DNA from: an uncultured Collinsella sp.
Lineage (GTDB): Bacteria > Actinomycetota > Coriobacteriia > Coriobacteriales > Coriobacteriaceae
Assembly (NCBI GenBank): GCA_900548365.1
Contig: URKM01000056.1
Location: 1-11,935 of the forward strand
DNA length: 11,935 bases
Direction of reading: 5' to 3'
Shown: positions 1 through 6,399 of the stretch, piece after piece
Layout of the letters: every line of letters begins with the position of its first letter
Numbering within the stretch: the first letter of the stretch is position 1
Made by a program: the position numbers and the translations under genes
Notes under the pieces: generated by a model
Told to the model about the DNA's origin: nothing
Databases searched by the model: none
Seen by the model: only the letters and a program-made list of their open reading frames with translations

Positions 1-25
1 AATGCGGCCCGCGCAGCGTCGAGCC

Positions 26-53
26 GTTACGCGGTTTGGTAAAACCGCGTAAC
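26..53 (-). terminator. Hairpin just after the RGG-tail gene
   Basis: A perfect 12-bp inverted repeat (GTTACGCGGTTT / AAACCGCGTAAC) with a 4-base loop starts 4 bases beyond the stop codon of the leftward gene that ends at 58. Its position suits a transcription terminator or mRNA 3' end for that gene. I see no run of T on either side, so strict intrinsic termination is uncertain. Confidence 0.55.
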
Positions 54-57
54 CCAA

Positions 58-873
58 CTAAAAGCGGTTGCCGCGGAAGCCGCCACCGTTGCGGCCGCCA
101 CGGTCGCCGCCGCGACCGCCGCGGTCGTTACCACGGTTGCCGCCGAAGCCGCCACGGTTGCCGCCGCGGTCGCCATAGCCACCACGGTTGCCGCCAAAGC
201 CGCCACGACCGCCACGGTCGCCGCCGCGGCCACCGAAGCCGCCACGGCCGCCACGGTCGTCATCGTTATCGAGGCCCATAGCAGCAAGCGGGTCGATGAC
301 CTTGCTGAGCAGAGCGAAAAGCTGCTCGGTCTCCTCGTCGGTGAGGCTGGGAACGAGCTTGTCCTGCTTCTTGGCGAGAACGCCCACGCGAGTCACGGCG
401 TCGTCGCTGGTGTACACGACGACCTTGCGCATATCGGGCTCGTCAGCCGGCTCGACGCGGGCGACGATGTCGGACGCCTCGGCCTCGGCCAGCAGCGAGT
501 CGAGCTCGCGCAGACGCATGCCCAGCAGGTCCGCCATCTCCTTCTGCTCCATCTTGGGCTTGAGCTCCAGGAGCTTGAGAGCGCGCTTCAGGTCCTCCAT
601 GCGGGCGGCGCGGGCCTCGGCCTCGCGAGCCATCACGGCACGACGGGCGCGCAGCAGGCGCGCAGCGCGGTTAGTCTTGTCAAACAGTTCGTCATCGGTG
701 CTGGGGGCGTCGTCCTCGGCCTCGTCCTCAGCCTCGACAGCCTCCTCGGCATCGTTCTCTACAACGGTCTCCTCGAGAGCAACCTGCTCCTCGACGATCT
801 CCTCCACTGCCTCGGCAGCGGTCTCTACTACGGTCTCTTCCATGGTCTCATTCGTCTCGTTGATCTCAGACAT
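58..873 (-). CDS. Winged-helix-like protein with acidic N-terminus and RGG-rich C-terminal tail
   Basis: 271 residues. The start at 873 is chosen because a perfect AGGAGG lies 5 bases upstream (879-884); an in-frame ATG 39 bases further out has no such site. Residues 1-65 are very rich in Glu/Asp. Residues 66-105 form a basic, Arg/Ala-rich helical stretch. Residues about 100-200 look like a compact helix-turn-helix or MarR-like winged-helix fold: helices, then a strand pair around RKVVVYTSDD, then an ELFALLSKVIDPLAAMG helix. Residues 207-271 are RGG/GGFGG/GGNRGG repeats. RGG tails are known to bind RNA and promote condensation in helicases and ribonucleases, so nucleic-acid binding is likely. 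Whether it is a transcription regulator or an RNA-binding factor is not decided by the sequence. It follows the aminotransferase gene on the same strand after a 182-base gap, so it may have its own promoter. Confidence 0.85.
   Translation of the reverse strand: MSEINETNETMEETVVETAAEAVEEIVEEQVALEETVVENDAEEAVEAEDEAEDDAPSTDDELFDKTNRAARLLRARRAVMAREAEARAARMEDLKRALKLLELKPKMEQKEMADLLGMRLRELDSLLAEAEASDIVARVEPADEPDMRKVVVYTSDDAVTRVGVLAKKQDKLVPSLTDEETEQLFALLSKVIDPLAAMGLDNDDDRGGRGGFGGRGGDRGGRGGFGGNRGGYGDRGGNRGGFGGNRGNDRGGRGGDRGGRNGGGFRGNRF
61..255 (-). repeat. RGG/GGFGG-coding low-complexity tract
   Basis: Encodes the last 65 residues of the winged-helix-like protein as irregular repeats of RGG, GGFGG, GGNRGG and GGYGDRGG. 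On the plus strand this appears as repeated gccgccacgg / accgccgcgg units. It ends in RGNRF. The composition (Gly, Arg, a few Phe/Tyr/Asn/Asp) is that of RGG-box RNA-binding tails. Confidence 0.85.
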
Positions 874-1019
874 TGAATCCTCCTGCGCTTCCGCGCGTGT
901 TGGGCGGCCCATCTCTTGCGCCGCATCTCAAACGAGCACGGTATTCTCCTCACCGTGCCAGCCAGGCCTCTCGGCCGGTCACTCAGTGTAGGTGTCCGCG
1001 CGCCCGGATACGTGGACAA

Positions 1020-1035
1020 CCTGTGACTCCACAGG
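1020..1035 (-). terminator. Small hairpin downstream of the aminotransferase gene
   Basis: A 6-bp stem (CCTGTG / CACAGG) with a 4-base loop lies 20 bases beyond the stop of the leftward aminotransferase gene. It is short and has no T-tract, so it is only a weak terminator candidate. The gap 874-1055 also holds a second 7-bp hairpin at 936-958 (GCACGGT / ACCGTGC) close to the start of the RGG-tail gene. That one could be part of its leader or an operator. I see no convincing -35/-10 pair in this gap. Confidence 0.3.
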
Positions 1036-1055
1036 AAAGCCGCGATACGCGTCGG

Positions 1056-2594
1056 TTACGCCTGGCGGTAATGCGCCATGAAGTCGGCCAGGTCCTCCAT
1101 GCACTCCTGCAGCACGTCCATGCGCGGCAGGTAGACCACGCGGAAGTGGTCGGGCTGGCCCCAGTTGAAGCCCTTGCCCGGAACGATGAGCACGCGCTTC
1201 TCGTGCAGCAGGTCAAGCGCGAACTGCTCGTCGTTCGTGATATTGAACTTCTTCACGTCGATCTTGGGGAAGATGTAGAACGCCGCCTTGGGCTTCACCG
1301 CCGTGATGCCCGGGATGTCGTTGAGCGCCTTGTACACGTACTCGCGCTGATCGTAGATGCGACCGCCCGGCACCACGTAGCCCTCCGCGCTCTGGTGCCC
1401 GCCCAGCGCCGTCTGCACGATCGACTGCGCCGGAACGTTAGAGCACAGGCGCATGTTGGACAGCATGTTGATGCCCATGATGAAGTCCTTCGCGCAGCGC
1501 TTGTTGCCCGACAGGATCATCCAGCCGATGCGGTAGCCCGCGATCATATGAGACTTCGACAGGCCCGAGAACGTGATGCAGAACAGGTCGGGCGCGAGCG
1601 AGGCGATCGAGACGTGCTCCTCCCCATCCATCACCAGGCGGTCGTAGATCTCATCGGAGAAGATCATGAGCTGGTGCTTGCGCGCGATCTCGACGATGCC
1701 CTCGAGCACCTCGCGCGGATACAGCGCGCCGGTGGGGTTGTTGGGGTTGATGATGACGATGGCCTTGGTGCGCGAGGTCACCTTGCTCTCCATGTCGGCC
1801 AGGTCGGGATACCACTCGGCCTCCTCGTCGCACACGTAATGCACGGGCGTGCCGCCGGACAGCGTGGCGCACGCGGTCCACAGCGGATAATCGGGGCTGG
1901 GGATCAAGATCTCGTCGCCGGTATCGAGCAGCGCCTGCATGCACAGGTTGATGAGCTCCGACACGCCGTTGCCGGTGTAGATGCTGTCCATATCCACGTT
2001 GGGGATGTGCTTGAGCTGCGCGTACTGCATGATCGCCTTGCGCGCCGAGAACAGGCCCTTGGAATCGGAGTAGCCCTCGCAATCGGGCAGCTGCATGCGC
2101 ATGTCGGCGATGACCTCGTCGGGCGTGCGGAAACCGAACGGCGCCGGATTGCCGATGTTGAGCTTGAGGATGCGCTTCCCCTCGGCCTCCATGCGGCTCG
2201 CCTCGTCCACCACGGGGCCGCGGACGTCGTACAGAACGTTGTCGAGCTTGGAGGATTTCTTGAACTCGCGCATGGTGGTACTCCCTTGATTGGCGATGGA
2301 ATGCGAGGTAGAAGGTGTTGCGGACGAAGCGGGGCCGTCGGCGGGCGCTTGGACGCGCGAAGAGGCGGCAGGGGCGTCGCCTCCCGCCAGCCAGGCCTCG
2401 TCGACGGCGAGCATGGCGGAAAGCAGGCGGATGACGTCCGGCCTCGGCATGGTCTTACCGCTCACGTACTGGCTCACCTGGCTTTTCCCCAGGCGCCCTC
2501 CGTAATCGCTCGACAGGCGCACGAGGTCGGATTGCTTCAGGCCCCGCTGCTGCATCGCGGTCGAAAGGCGGCAAGAGAAATCCGATGCTGCCAT
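1056..2594 (-). CDS. alaA: Helix-turn-helix domain fused to AlaA-like alanine aminotransferase
   Basis: 512 residues. The start at 2594 is supported by GGGAGGT a few bases upstream. Residues about 6-65 form a Cro/C1 (XRE) helix-turn-helix (LKQSDLVRLS ... GKSQVSQYVSGKTMPRPD). Residues 70-107 are an Ala/Ser/Pro-rich linker. Residues 108-512 are a complete class I aminotransferase closely resembling Escherichia coli AlaA as I recall it: N-terminal KSSKLDNVLYDVRGP, LNIGNPAPFGF, GNGVSELI, INPNNPTGA, SDEIYD. The PLP-binding lysine is in FSGLSKSHMIAGYRIGW (Lys240 of the enzyme part, Lys347 of the fusion). AlaA makes alanine from pyruvate using glutamate as amino donor, in the cytoplasm. The HTH domain suggests the protein also binds DNA, perhaps its own control region. 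All key catalytic residues I can check are present. Confidence 0.9.
   Translation of the reverse strand: MAASDFSCRLSTAMQQRGLKQSDLVRLSSDYGGRLGKSQVSQYVSGKTMPRPDVIRLLSAMLAVDEAWLAGGDAPAASSRVQAPADGPASSATPSTSHSIANQGSTTMREFKKSSKLDNVLYDVRGPVVDEASRMEAEGKRILKLNIGNPAPFGFRTPDEVIADMRMQLPDCEGYSDSKGLFSARKAIMQYAQLKHIPNVDMDSIYTGNGVSELINLCMQALLDTGDEILIPSPDYPLWTACATLSGGTPVHYVCDEEAEWYPDLADMESKVTSRTKAIVIINPNNPTGALYPREVLEGIVEIARKHQLMIFSDEIYDRLVMDGEEHVSIASLAPDLFCITFSGLSKSHMIAGYRIGWMILSGNKRCAKDFIMGINMLSNMRLCSNVPAQSIVQTALGGHQSAEGYVVPGGRIYDQREYVYKALNDIPGITAVKPKAAFYIFPKIDVKKFNITNDEQFALDLLHEKRVLIVPGKGFNWGQPDHFRVVYLPRMDVLQECMEDLADFMAHYRQA
2274..2287 (-). promoter_or_regulatory. Internal ribosome binding site at the HTH/aminotransferase junction
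   Basis: Reading leftward, AAGGGAG (2287-2281) is followed by 7 bases and then an in-frame ATG at 2273-2271. That ATG is residue 108 of the fusion and begins MREFKKSSKLDNV, the normal N-terminus of an AlaA enzyme. Initiation here would give a free aminotransferase of 405 residues, the usual size for the family. This is as good a site as the one used for the full-length start, so two products from one gene are plausible. Confidence 0.6.
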
Positions 2595-2645
2595 ATCTAC
2601 CTCCCTAGGTCCACGTTTATTCCGCATACCCCCGGCGGTCAGCCG

Positions 2646-2674
2646 GATATGCGGCACATCGGGCATAAGTTCAA
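2646..2674 (-). promoter_or_regulatory. Candidate promoter of the HTH-aminotransferase gene
   Basis: Reading leftward, TTGAAC (2674-2669) is followed after 17 bases by CATATC (2651-2646). The -35 matches the consensus well and the -10 is weak. The -35 lies inside the 17-bp palindrome, so a protein bound there would block RNA polymerase. Judged by eye only. Confidence 0.35.
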
Positions 2675-2683
2675 TTTGAACTT
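2667..2683. promoter_or_regulatory. Palindromic operator candidate AAGTTCAATTTGAACTT
   Basis: A perfect inverted repeat of 8-base arms (AAGTTCAA / TTGAACTT) around one central T lies 73 bases upstream of the HTH-aminotransferase start. Size and symmetry fit a dimeric Cro/C1-type regulator site. The nearest candidate regulator is the HTH domain of the adjacent gene, suggesting autoregulation. Confidence 0.55.
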
Positions 2684-2760
2684 GCAAGAATCTTACAACG
2701 AGTTCAATTTCCTTGCTAGATATTCGATAGAAAGTTCAATTTAATTACTCGGTTCAATTT
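2669..2760 (+). repeat. Four direct copies of GTTCAATTT
   Basis: Exact copies of the 9-mer begin at 2669, 2702, 2734 and 2752. The spacings are 33, 32 and 18 bases; the first two are close to three helical turns, so sites would face the same side of the DNA. The tract is AT-rich in an otherwise GC-rich window. Only the first copy is completed to a palindrome. They look like an array of regulator half-sites upstream of the HTH-aminotransferase gene. Confidence 0.65.
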
Positions 2761-3028
2761 CACGAGATGCCCGCCGGGTCGCCGCGCGGCCAGGCCGGAT
2801 CTCCCGTGCCCTTCGCATGCCGAAGCCGACCCCGCGCATCCCGCTTCGCAGCGCCGCCGCGCGGCGGCCTCGCAGCACGCTGCCGCACGGCGGCGTCAAA
2901 CGACGGCGCGCGACTACCTTTAGCAAGACAAAGCGCATCACTTACGGCGCCCTAGCTAATGAAAACCTCGAGCGCGCATATACTGTTGCAAATGTTAACA
3001 AGCGCGTCCAAGGACCGTGATCATAGGC
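2761..3028. other. Divergent intergenic region between the two gene blocks
   Basis: No convincing gene lies between the operator array and the fibre locus. The stretch 2761-2915 is very GC-rich and includes a perfect 16-base palindrome at 2853-2868 (GCCGCCGC/GCGGCGGC). After about 2918 the sequence becomes AT-richer and carries the probable start region of the rightward operon. Short open frames here have no ribosome binding site and no recognisable product. Confidence 0.5.
2979..2984 (+). promoter_or_regulatory. Candidate -10 box of the fibre operon
   Basis: TATACT in an AT-rich pocket about 45 bases before the first gene of the rightward operon is a good -10 match. No good -35 is found 16-18 bases upstream (GCTAAT/CTAATG there), so the promoter would need an activator or another sigma factor. 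It is the best candidate in the region, but uncertain. Confidence 0.3.
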
Positions 3029-4351
3029 ATGAAGCGCCATTCGCTGCCCCGGCTTCACAATCCCCTCGCACCCGAGGCCCTCGTCATGCTGGTGCTCGCC
3101 ATCGTATGTGCTCTCGCAACGGCTCTGCCCGCTACCGGCTTTGCGGCACCGATGGCGAACATCGAGCTGAGTGCATCTCATCCTCAGGCCAACAAGGCGT
3201 TCGACGTTTCGGGCATGCTGCCGGGAGACACCGAGTCGATGGACGCCGTCATCGATGTCTCACATACCGACGACGCGAACGTGATATTCACCGCCGTGCT
3301 CGATGAGGAAACGCAGCGGCTGTCCGAGGCGCTGCAGGCGCGCATCACCGATCGCGCCACCGGCTCCATCCTATATGACGGGTCCGTTGCCGAGCTCGCC
3401 AACGGCACCGAGCTCTCTATCCCGCTCGCACGCACGGCGGAAGGGCGCTCGCAGATCTCATGGGCCATCGAGGTGAGCGCGCCCTCATCCATGACGAACG
3501 AGTATCAAAACGCCCGCTGCGGGCTCACGCTCGACTGGGCGGTTGCCTACGAGGACGGGCTCGCTCCCCAGCCGCCGCAGCCCGGCAAGCCCGGCGGCGG
3601 CATCTTGGACAACCTCCCCGCCACGGGCGACATGCTGATGATCGGCCTGATCGCGCTCTTCTGTGCATGCGCCGTGGTGTGCATGCGCACAGCAGCAACC
3701 GAATCAGACGATGGCGTGCGGACGCTCCCGCTGCCCTTCGCCCGCGCCGCCGCGCCCGCCGTGCGCGATAACGAATGCTTGGCACGCGAGGGCCTCGGCC
3801 GGCTCGCCGCTTATATAAAAGAACGCAAGCGCATGATCGCCGCCATACTGTCGATCGTGTTTTTGCTGCTGGTCCTGGGTACCGCCTGGGCGCTCTTCTG
3901 GGCTCACGCCACCATCCCCAACAACCGTTTCGAAATGGGCAGCATCGCGGTCGACCTCAACGAAGGCCAGCCGATTCTGCCCGACGAAGGCGTTCACCTG
4001 GAGCCCGGCCGCACCGTCGTAGAGGATTTCACCGTAAGCAACGTGGGCTCGGCCGAATGCTACTACCGCCTGCATATCGCAAACCTGCAGGGCACGCTCG
4101 CGCCCGCCCTGCACGTCACCATCGTACGCCCGGCGGACGGCGCCACGCTCTATAGCGGCAGCGCCATAGACCTGGAGCGCGGCGACCTCTGCCAGTCGCC
4201 CACACCGCTTGCCCCAGGAGCCACCGACACGCTGACCATGCAGGTCAAGATGTCCGAGGGCTCCGGCAACGAGTACCAGGGAACCGACGTCACCTTCGAT
4301 GTCGCGCTCGACGCGGTCCAAGTTAGGAACAACTCGGGGAGGGAATTCTAA
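3029..4351 (+). CDS. Two-domain camelysin/TasA-like membrane protein with internal LPATG
   Basis: 440 residues from ATG 3029. A GTG at 3017 is also in frame, but AAGGA at 3010-3014 is only 2 bases from it; from the ATG the gap is 14, so the start is not settled. Order: Sec signal peptide (residues about 1-40); a first TasA/camelysin-like domain ending near TNEYQNARCG (156-164); a Pro/Gly linker; LPATGD (196-201); a membrane segment (202-218); a cytoplasmic loop of about 50 residues ending in basic YIKERKR; a second membrane segment (270-294); and a second camelysin-like domain to the end with SGNEYQG (412-418). The second membrane segment plus the next residues align without gaps to the SipW-type signals of the downstream paralogues. 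First gene of the operon, ending in TAATG overlap with the next. Likely a fibre base or assembly factor; the role is inferred. Confidence 0.8.
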   Translation: MKRHSLPRLHNPLAPEALVMLVLAIVCALATALPATGFAAPMANIELSASHPQANKAFDVSGMLPGDTESMDAVIDVSHTDDANVIFTAVLDEETQRLSEALQARITDRATGSILYDGSVAELANGTELSIPLARTAEGRSQISWAIEVSAPSSMTNEYQNARCGLTLDWAVAYEDGLAPQPPQPGKPGGGILDNLPATGDMLMIGLIALFCACAVVCMRTAATESDDGVRTLPLPFARAAAPAVRDNECLAREGLGRLAAYIKERKRMIAAILSIVFLLLVLGTAWALFWAHATIPNNRFEMGSIAVDLNEGQPILPDEGVHLEPGRTVVEDFTVSNVGSAECYYRLHIANLQGTLAPALHVTIVRPADGATLYSGSAIDLERGDLCQSPTPLAPGATDTLTMQVKMSEGSGNEYQGTDVTFDVALDAVQVRNNSGREF

Positions 4352-4710
4352 TGTACGCTCCTCGCAATCGCGCACCGCGCACCCCCGAACGCAACTGCTC
4401 GCCCGCGCTCGCCGCGGCCATCGGCATCGCCCTTGCCTGCTCGCTCACGCTCGCTGCGGGAGCAACCTATGCATGGCTTTCCACCACATTCGTGAACAGC
4501 GGTAATTCGATCACCATGACCGCCGGCCCGGCATCGCAGGCCGAGCCGGCGGCGACGCCGCAGGCCGAACCCGAGCCGGCGCCGCAGTCCGAACCCGAGC
4601 CGGCGCCGCAGTCCGAACCCGAGCCGGCGCCGCAAGCCGTATCCGAGTCCGACCAGCAGGCTCCCGCCGACGCACCCGAGCACGCCGGTAGCCCGGACCT
4701 GTCCGCATAG
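4351..4710 (+). CDS. Small protein: SipW-type signal plus Glu-Pro repeat tail
   Basis: 119 residues. The ATG overlaps the TAA of the upstream gene by one base, with GGAGGG 7 bases upstream, so translation is probably coupled. Residues about 16-57 have a hydrophobic segment followed by AGATYAWLSTTFVNSGNSITMTAG, which matches the SipW-type signal and first strand of TasA-family proteins. The TasA domain itself is missing. Instead there are four 8-residue repeats (AEPEPAPQ / SEPEPAPQ) and an acidic end, PDLSA. It could be a donor-strand peptide, fibre starter or spacer, or a remnant of a larger subunit. I do not recognise a named family. Confidence 0.75.
   Translation: MYAPRNRAPRTPERNCSPALAAAIGIALACSLTLAAGATYAWLSTTFVNSGNSITMTAGPASQAEPAATPQAEPEPAPQSEPEPAPQSEPEPAPQAVSESDQQAPADAPEHAGSPDLSA
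4540..4635 (+). repeat. Four 24-bp tandem repeats coding (A/S)EPEPAPQ
   Basis: Units at 4540-4563, 4564-4587, 4588-4611 and 4612-4635, all in frame. The second to fourth differ by one or two bases, while the first is more diverged (AEPAATPQ). The near identity of three units points to recent expansion by slippage or unequal crossing-over. Copy number could vary between strains and alter the tail length. Confidence 0.85.
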
Positions 4711-4723
4711 GCGCCCGAGCGCC
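4710..4723 (+). other. Short hairpin after the Glu-Pro repeat gene
   Basis: GGCGC / GCGCC stem of 5 bp with a 4-base loop, directly at the stop codon of the small gene and 60 bases before the next start. It has no T-tract. It is weak and may only modestly affect transcription or mRNA stability. Confidence 0.25.
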
Positions 4724-4783
4724 CCACCCCATTCGACGTACAAAGCCTCACGGCAGGCGGGCACGAAAGAGGAAGGAAGGAAC

Positions 4784-6229
4784 ATGAAGGGAACGACCAA
4801 CAAGCGCAAGATCGCCGCGTCGATCGCCATGACGGCGGCATCGGCAGCGCTGCTGATGGGCCTCACGTTCGCGTGGTTCACCGACAGCGTCACCAACACG
4901 GGCAACGCCATCCAGGCGGGCACGCTCGACATCGAGCTTGCCGGCAAGGGCGACGGCGGCGCCATCTTGAAAAGCGACGGGCTGTGGGAGCCCGGCTATT
5001 CCGAGAAGGCGACGGCCACCCTTTCCAACGAGGGTTCGCTGTGGCTGAAGTACAAGTTCCAGATCGACAACCTGCTCACCACCGGCGACGCCGACCTCGC
5101 CGAGGTCCTCGACGTCTACGTTGTCGACCCGGATGCGGCCAATCTGAACGACGCCGAGCTCATCGGCACCGTCGCCAACCTCGCCGCCGGAGAGCAGGTA
5201 GGCGAAGCGGGTGTGCTGTGCCCCAAGAGCTATACCGGCACCGACGCCCACGCATCCAAGACCTTCAACCTCGTGGTGAAGATGCGCGAGAGCGCCGGCA
5301 ACGAGTACCAGGGCTGCGGCATCTCCTTCGACGTCACGGTGAAGGCGACGCAGGCCGCCATCGAGGTCGACGGCTTCGGCAGACCCGATTACGACATGAA
5401 CGCACCTTTCCCCATGAACGACGAGGAGATCAAGGACGCCATCACGAACGACGCCCCCAACGTCTCGATCTCCGGCGACATCGAGATCTCGCGGGACAAC
5501 AGTGACTACCAGGTAACCAGCGACAAGGTGATCGATTTCAACGGCAGCAGCGTCACACGCGTCGACAAGCCGGGCGGCTACTTCACCATCGGCGAGATCG
5601 GCGGCGACCCCGTGAACGTCACCGTGAAGAAGGCGCATTTCACCTCCACCATCGATGATCGCGGCGCCCAGGGTGCAGTGCGCGTCGAGGGCACCAGCGC
5701 CGTCACGTTCGAGGACTGCTCGTTCAGCGGCCATGCCGACGACATCTATGCCGAGGCGTTCACCTGCTATTCCACCGGACCCATCAAGCTCACCTTCAAC
5801 AACTGCACTTTCGATTCCAAGGTCGTGCTCGACTCCCCCTCGGGCGGCGAGCGCATCGATGCTATCTTCAACAACTGCACGTTCACCGGCGCATTCGGCC
5901 GCGATGCCGCCGTGTACACCGATATGACCGCGCACGGCAGCGCGACCTTCAACGGCTGCACGATTGATATCGCGAACGCGAGCACCGGCAACGTCGATGG
6001 TGTGAACCTCGCCCTCACCTCCGGTCCCAACGAGATGGTGGGAACCTTCAACGACACCACCATCAAGGTGGCCAAGCGCTACCAGGCTAGCCGCGGCGTG
6101 CCCGTGGGCACCTTCGGGACGCCCGGCGCGAAAGGCCGTATCGTGATCGGTGAAGGCTGCTCGTTCTTCTACGACGGCGTGGAAAAGGTCTACGACACCG
6201 ATGCGAAATCGTGGGTGAACAAGGCCTAG
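4784..6229 (+). CDS. Secreted TasA-like subunit with beta-helix C-terminal domain (paralogue 1)
   Basis: 481 residues. The start is supported by AGGAAGG (4774-4780) just before the ATG. Residues 1-45: basic NKRK, hydrophobic segment, then LTFAWFTDSVTNTGNAI, a SipW-type signal. Residues about 46-190: TasA/camelysin-like domain with GDADLAEVLDVYVVD and SAGNEYQGCGISFDV (GNEYQ at 172-176). Hinge VDGFGRPDYD at 195-204. From about 215 onward a right-handed beta-helix is suggested by repeated rungs FEDCSF, FNNCTF, FNNCTF, FNGCTI with an Asn/Cys ladder. No LPxTG or C-terminal membrane segment, so it is released or incorporated in a fibre. The C-terminal half may bind glycans or other surfaces, but no catalytic residues can be assigned. 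Follows the small Glu-Pro protein after 73 bases. Confidence 0.85.
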   Translation: MKGTTNKRKIAASIAMTAASAALLMGLTFAWFTDSVTNTGNAIQAGTLDIELAGKGDGGAILKSDGLWEPGYSEKATATLSNEGSLWLKYKFQIDNLLTTGDADLAEVLDVYVVDPDAANLNDAELIGTVANLAAGEQVGEAGVLCPKSYTGTDAHASKTFNLVVKMRESAGNEYQGCGISFDVTVKATQAAIEVDGFGRPDYDMNAPFPMNDEEIKDAITNDAPNVSISGDIEISRDNSDYQVTSDKVIDFNGSSVTRVDKPGGYFTIGEIGGDPVNVTVKKAHFTSTIDDRGAQGAVRVEGTSAVTFEDCSFSGHADDIYAEAFTCYSTGPIKLTFNNCTFDSKVVLDSPSGGERIDAIFNNCTFTGAFGRDAAVYTDMTAHGSATFNGCTIDIANASTGNVDGVNLALTSGPNEMVGTFNDTTIKVAKRYQASRGVPVGTFGTPGAKGRIVIGEGCSFFYDGVEKVYDTDAKSWVNKA

Positions 6230-6291
6230 CGCCCGCTACCGCCTACGAGCCTGCGGATTCGCGAACCCGCAACGGCGCGAACCCTCGCCCG

Positions 6292-6320
6292 GCCGCCCCG
6301 GCACCCAAAGCCGGGGCGGC
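6292..6320 (+). terminator. Intercistronic hairpin 1 between paralogues 1 and 2
   Basis: A perfect 11-bp GC-rich stem (GCCGCCCCGGC / GCCGGGGCGGC) with a 7-base loop. It lies 62 bases beyond the stop of paralogue 1. Without a T-tract it is more likely a partial terminator or a 3' mRNA stabiliser than a full stop to the operon. Confidence 0.5.
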
Positions 6321-6322
6321 GC

Positions 6323-6358
6323 ATCGCGGCGCATCGAACAGTTCCGATGCGCCGCGAT
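6323..6358 (+). terminator. Intercistronic hairpin 2 between paralogues 1 and 2
   Basis: A perfect 14-bp stem (ATCGCGGCGCATCG / CGATGCGCCGCGAT) with an 8-base loop, 2 bases after hairpin 1 and 41 bases before the next ATG. It is again not followed by a T-tract. A 10-base duplication (GCGGCGCATC, from 6317) lets hairpin 1 and hairpin 2 compete for pairing. Confidence 0.5.
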
Positions 6359-6399
6359 AGTCCATCATCCGCCGCGCCATACCCGAAGAAAGGAATGCA

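Noticed and set aside
27..287. Alanine/valine-rich and arginine-rich open frames over the RGG tract
   Set aside because: They are alternative-frame readings of the gccgcca-type repeats that encode the RGG tail.
873..2744. 623-residue open frame on the plus strand
   Set aside because: It lies antisense to the clear AlaA-type aminotransferase, is rich in His/Arg/Val/Ala with no recognisable domain, and is explained by high GC at third codon positions.
2669..2760. CRISPR-like short repeat array
   Set aside because: The repeats are only 9 bases with irregular spacing of 33, 32 and 18; no cas genes and no longer repeat unit are present. Regulator sites are the better reading.
2767..3020. Short plus-strand open frames of 62 and 67 residues in the divergent region
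   Set aside because: They have no ribosome binding site or conserved features, and are Arg/Pro/Ala-rich as expected for random GC-rich DNA.
3125..3142. A second LPATG (LPATGF) near the N-terminus of the two-domain protein
   Set aside because: It falls at the end of the signal peptide, is not followed by a hydrophobic segment and basic tail, and is probably chance.
3811..3820. TTATATAAAA as an internal promoter -10
   Set aside because: It encodes the YIK of a basic pre-membrane loop, has no -35 element about 17 bases upstream (GGCCTC there), and no start codon with a ribosome binding site follows.
3833..4351. Separate gene starting at ATG 3833 for the second camelysin-like domain
   Set aside because: No Shine-Dalgarno-like sequence precedes this ATG and the frame is continuous with the first domain, so a single fused gene is preferred.
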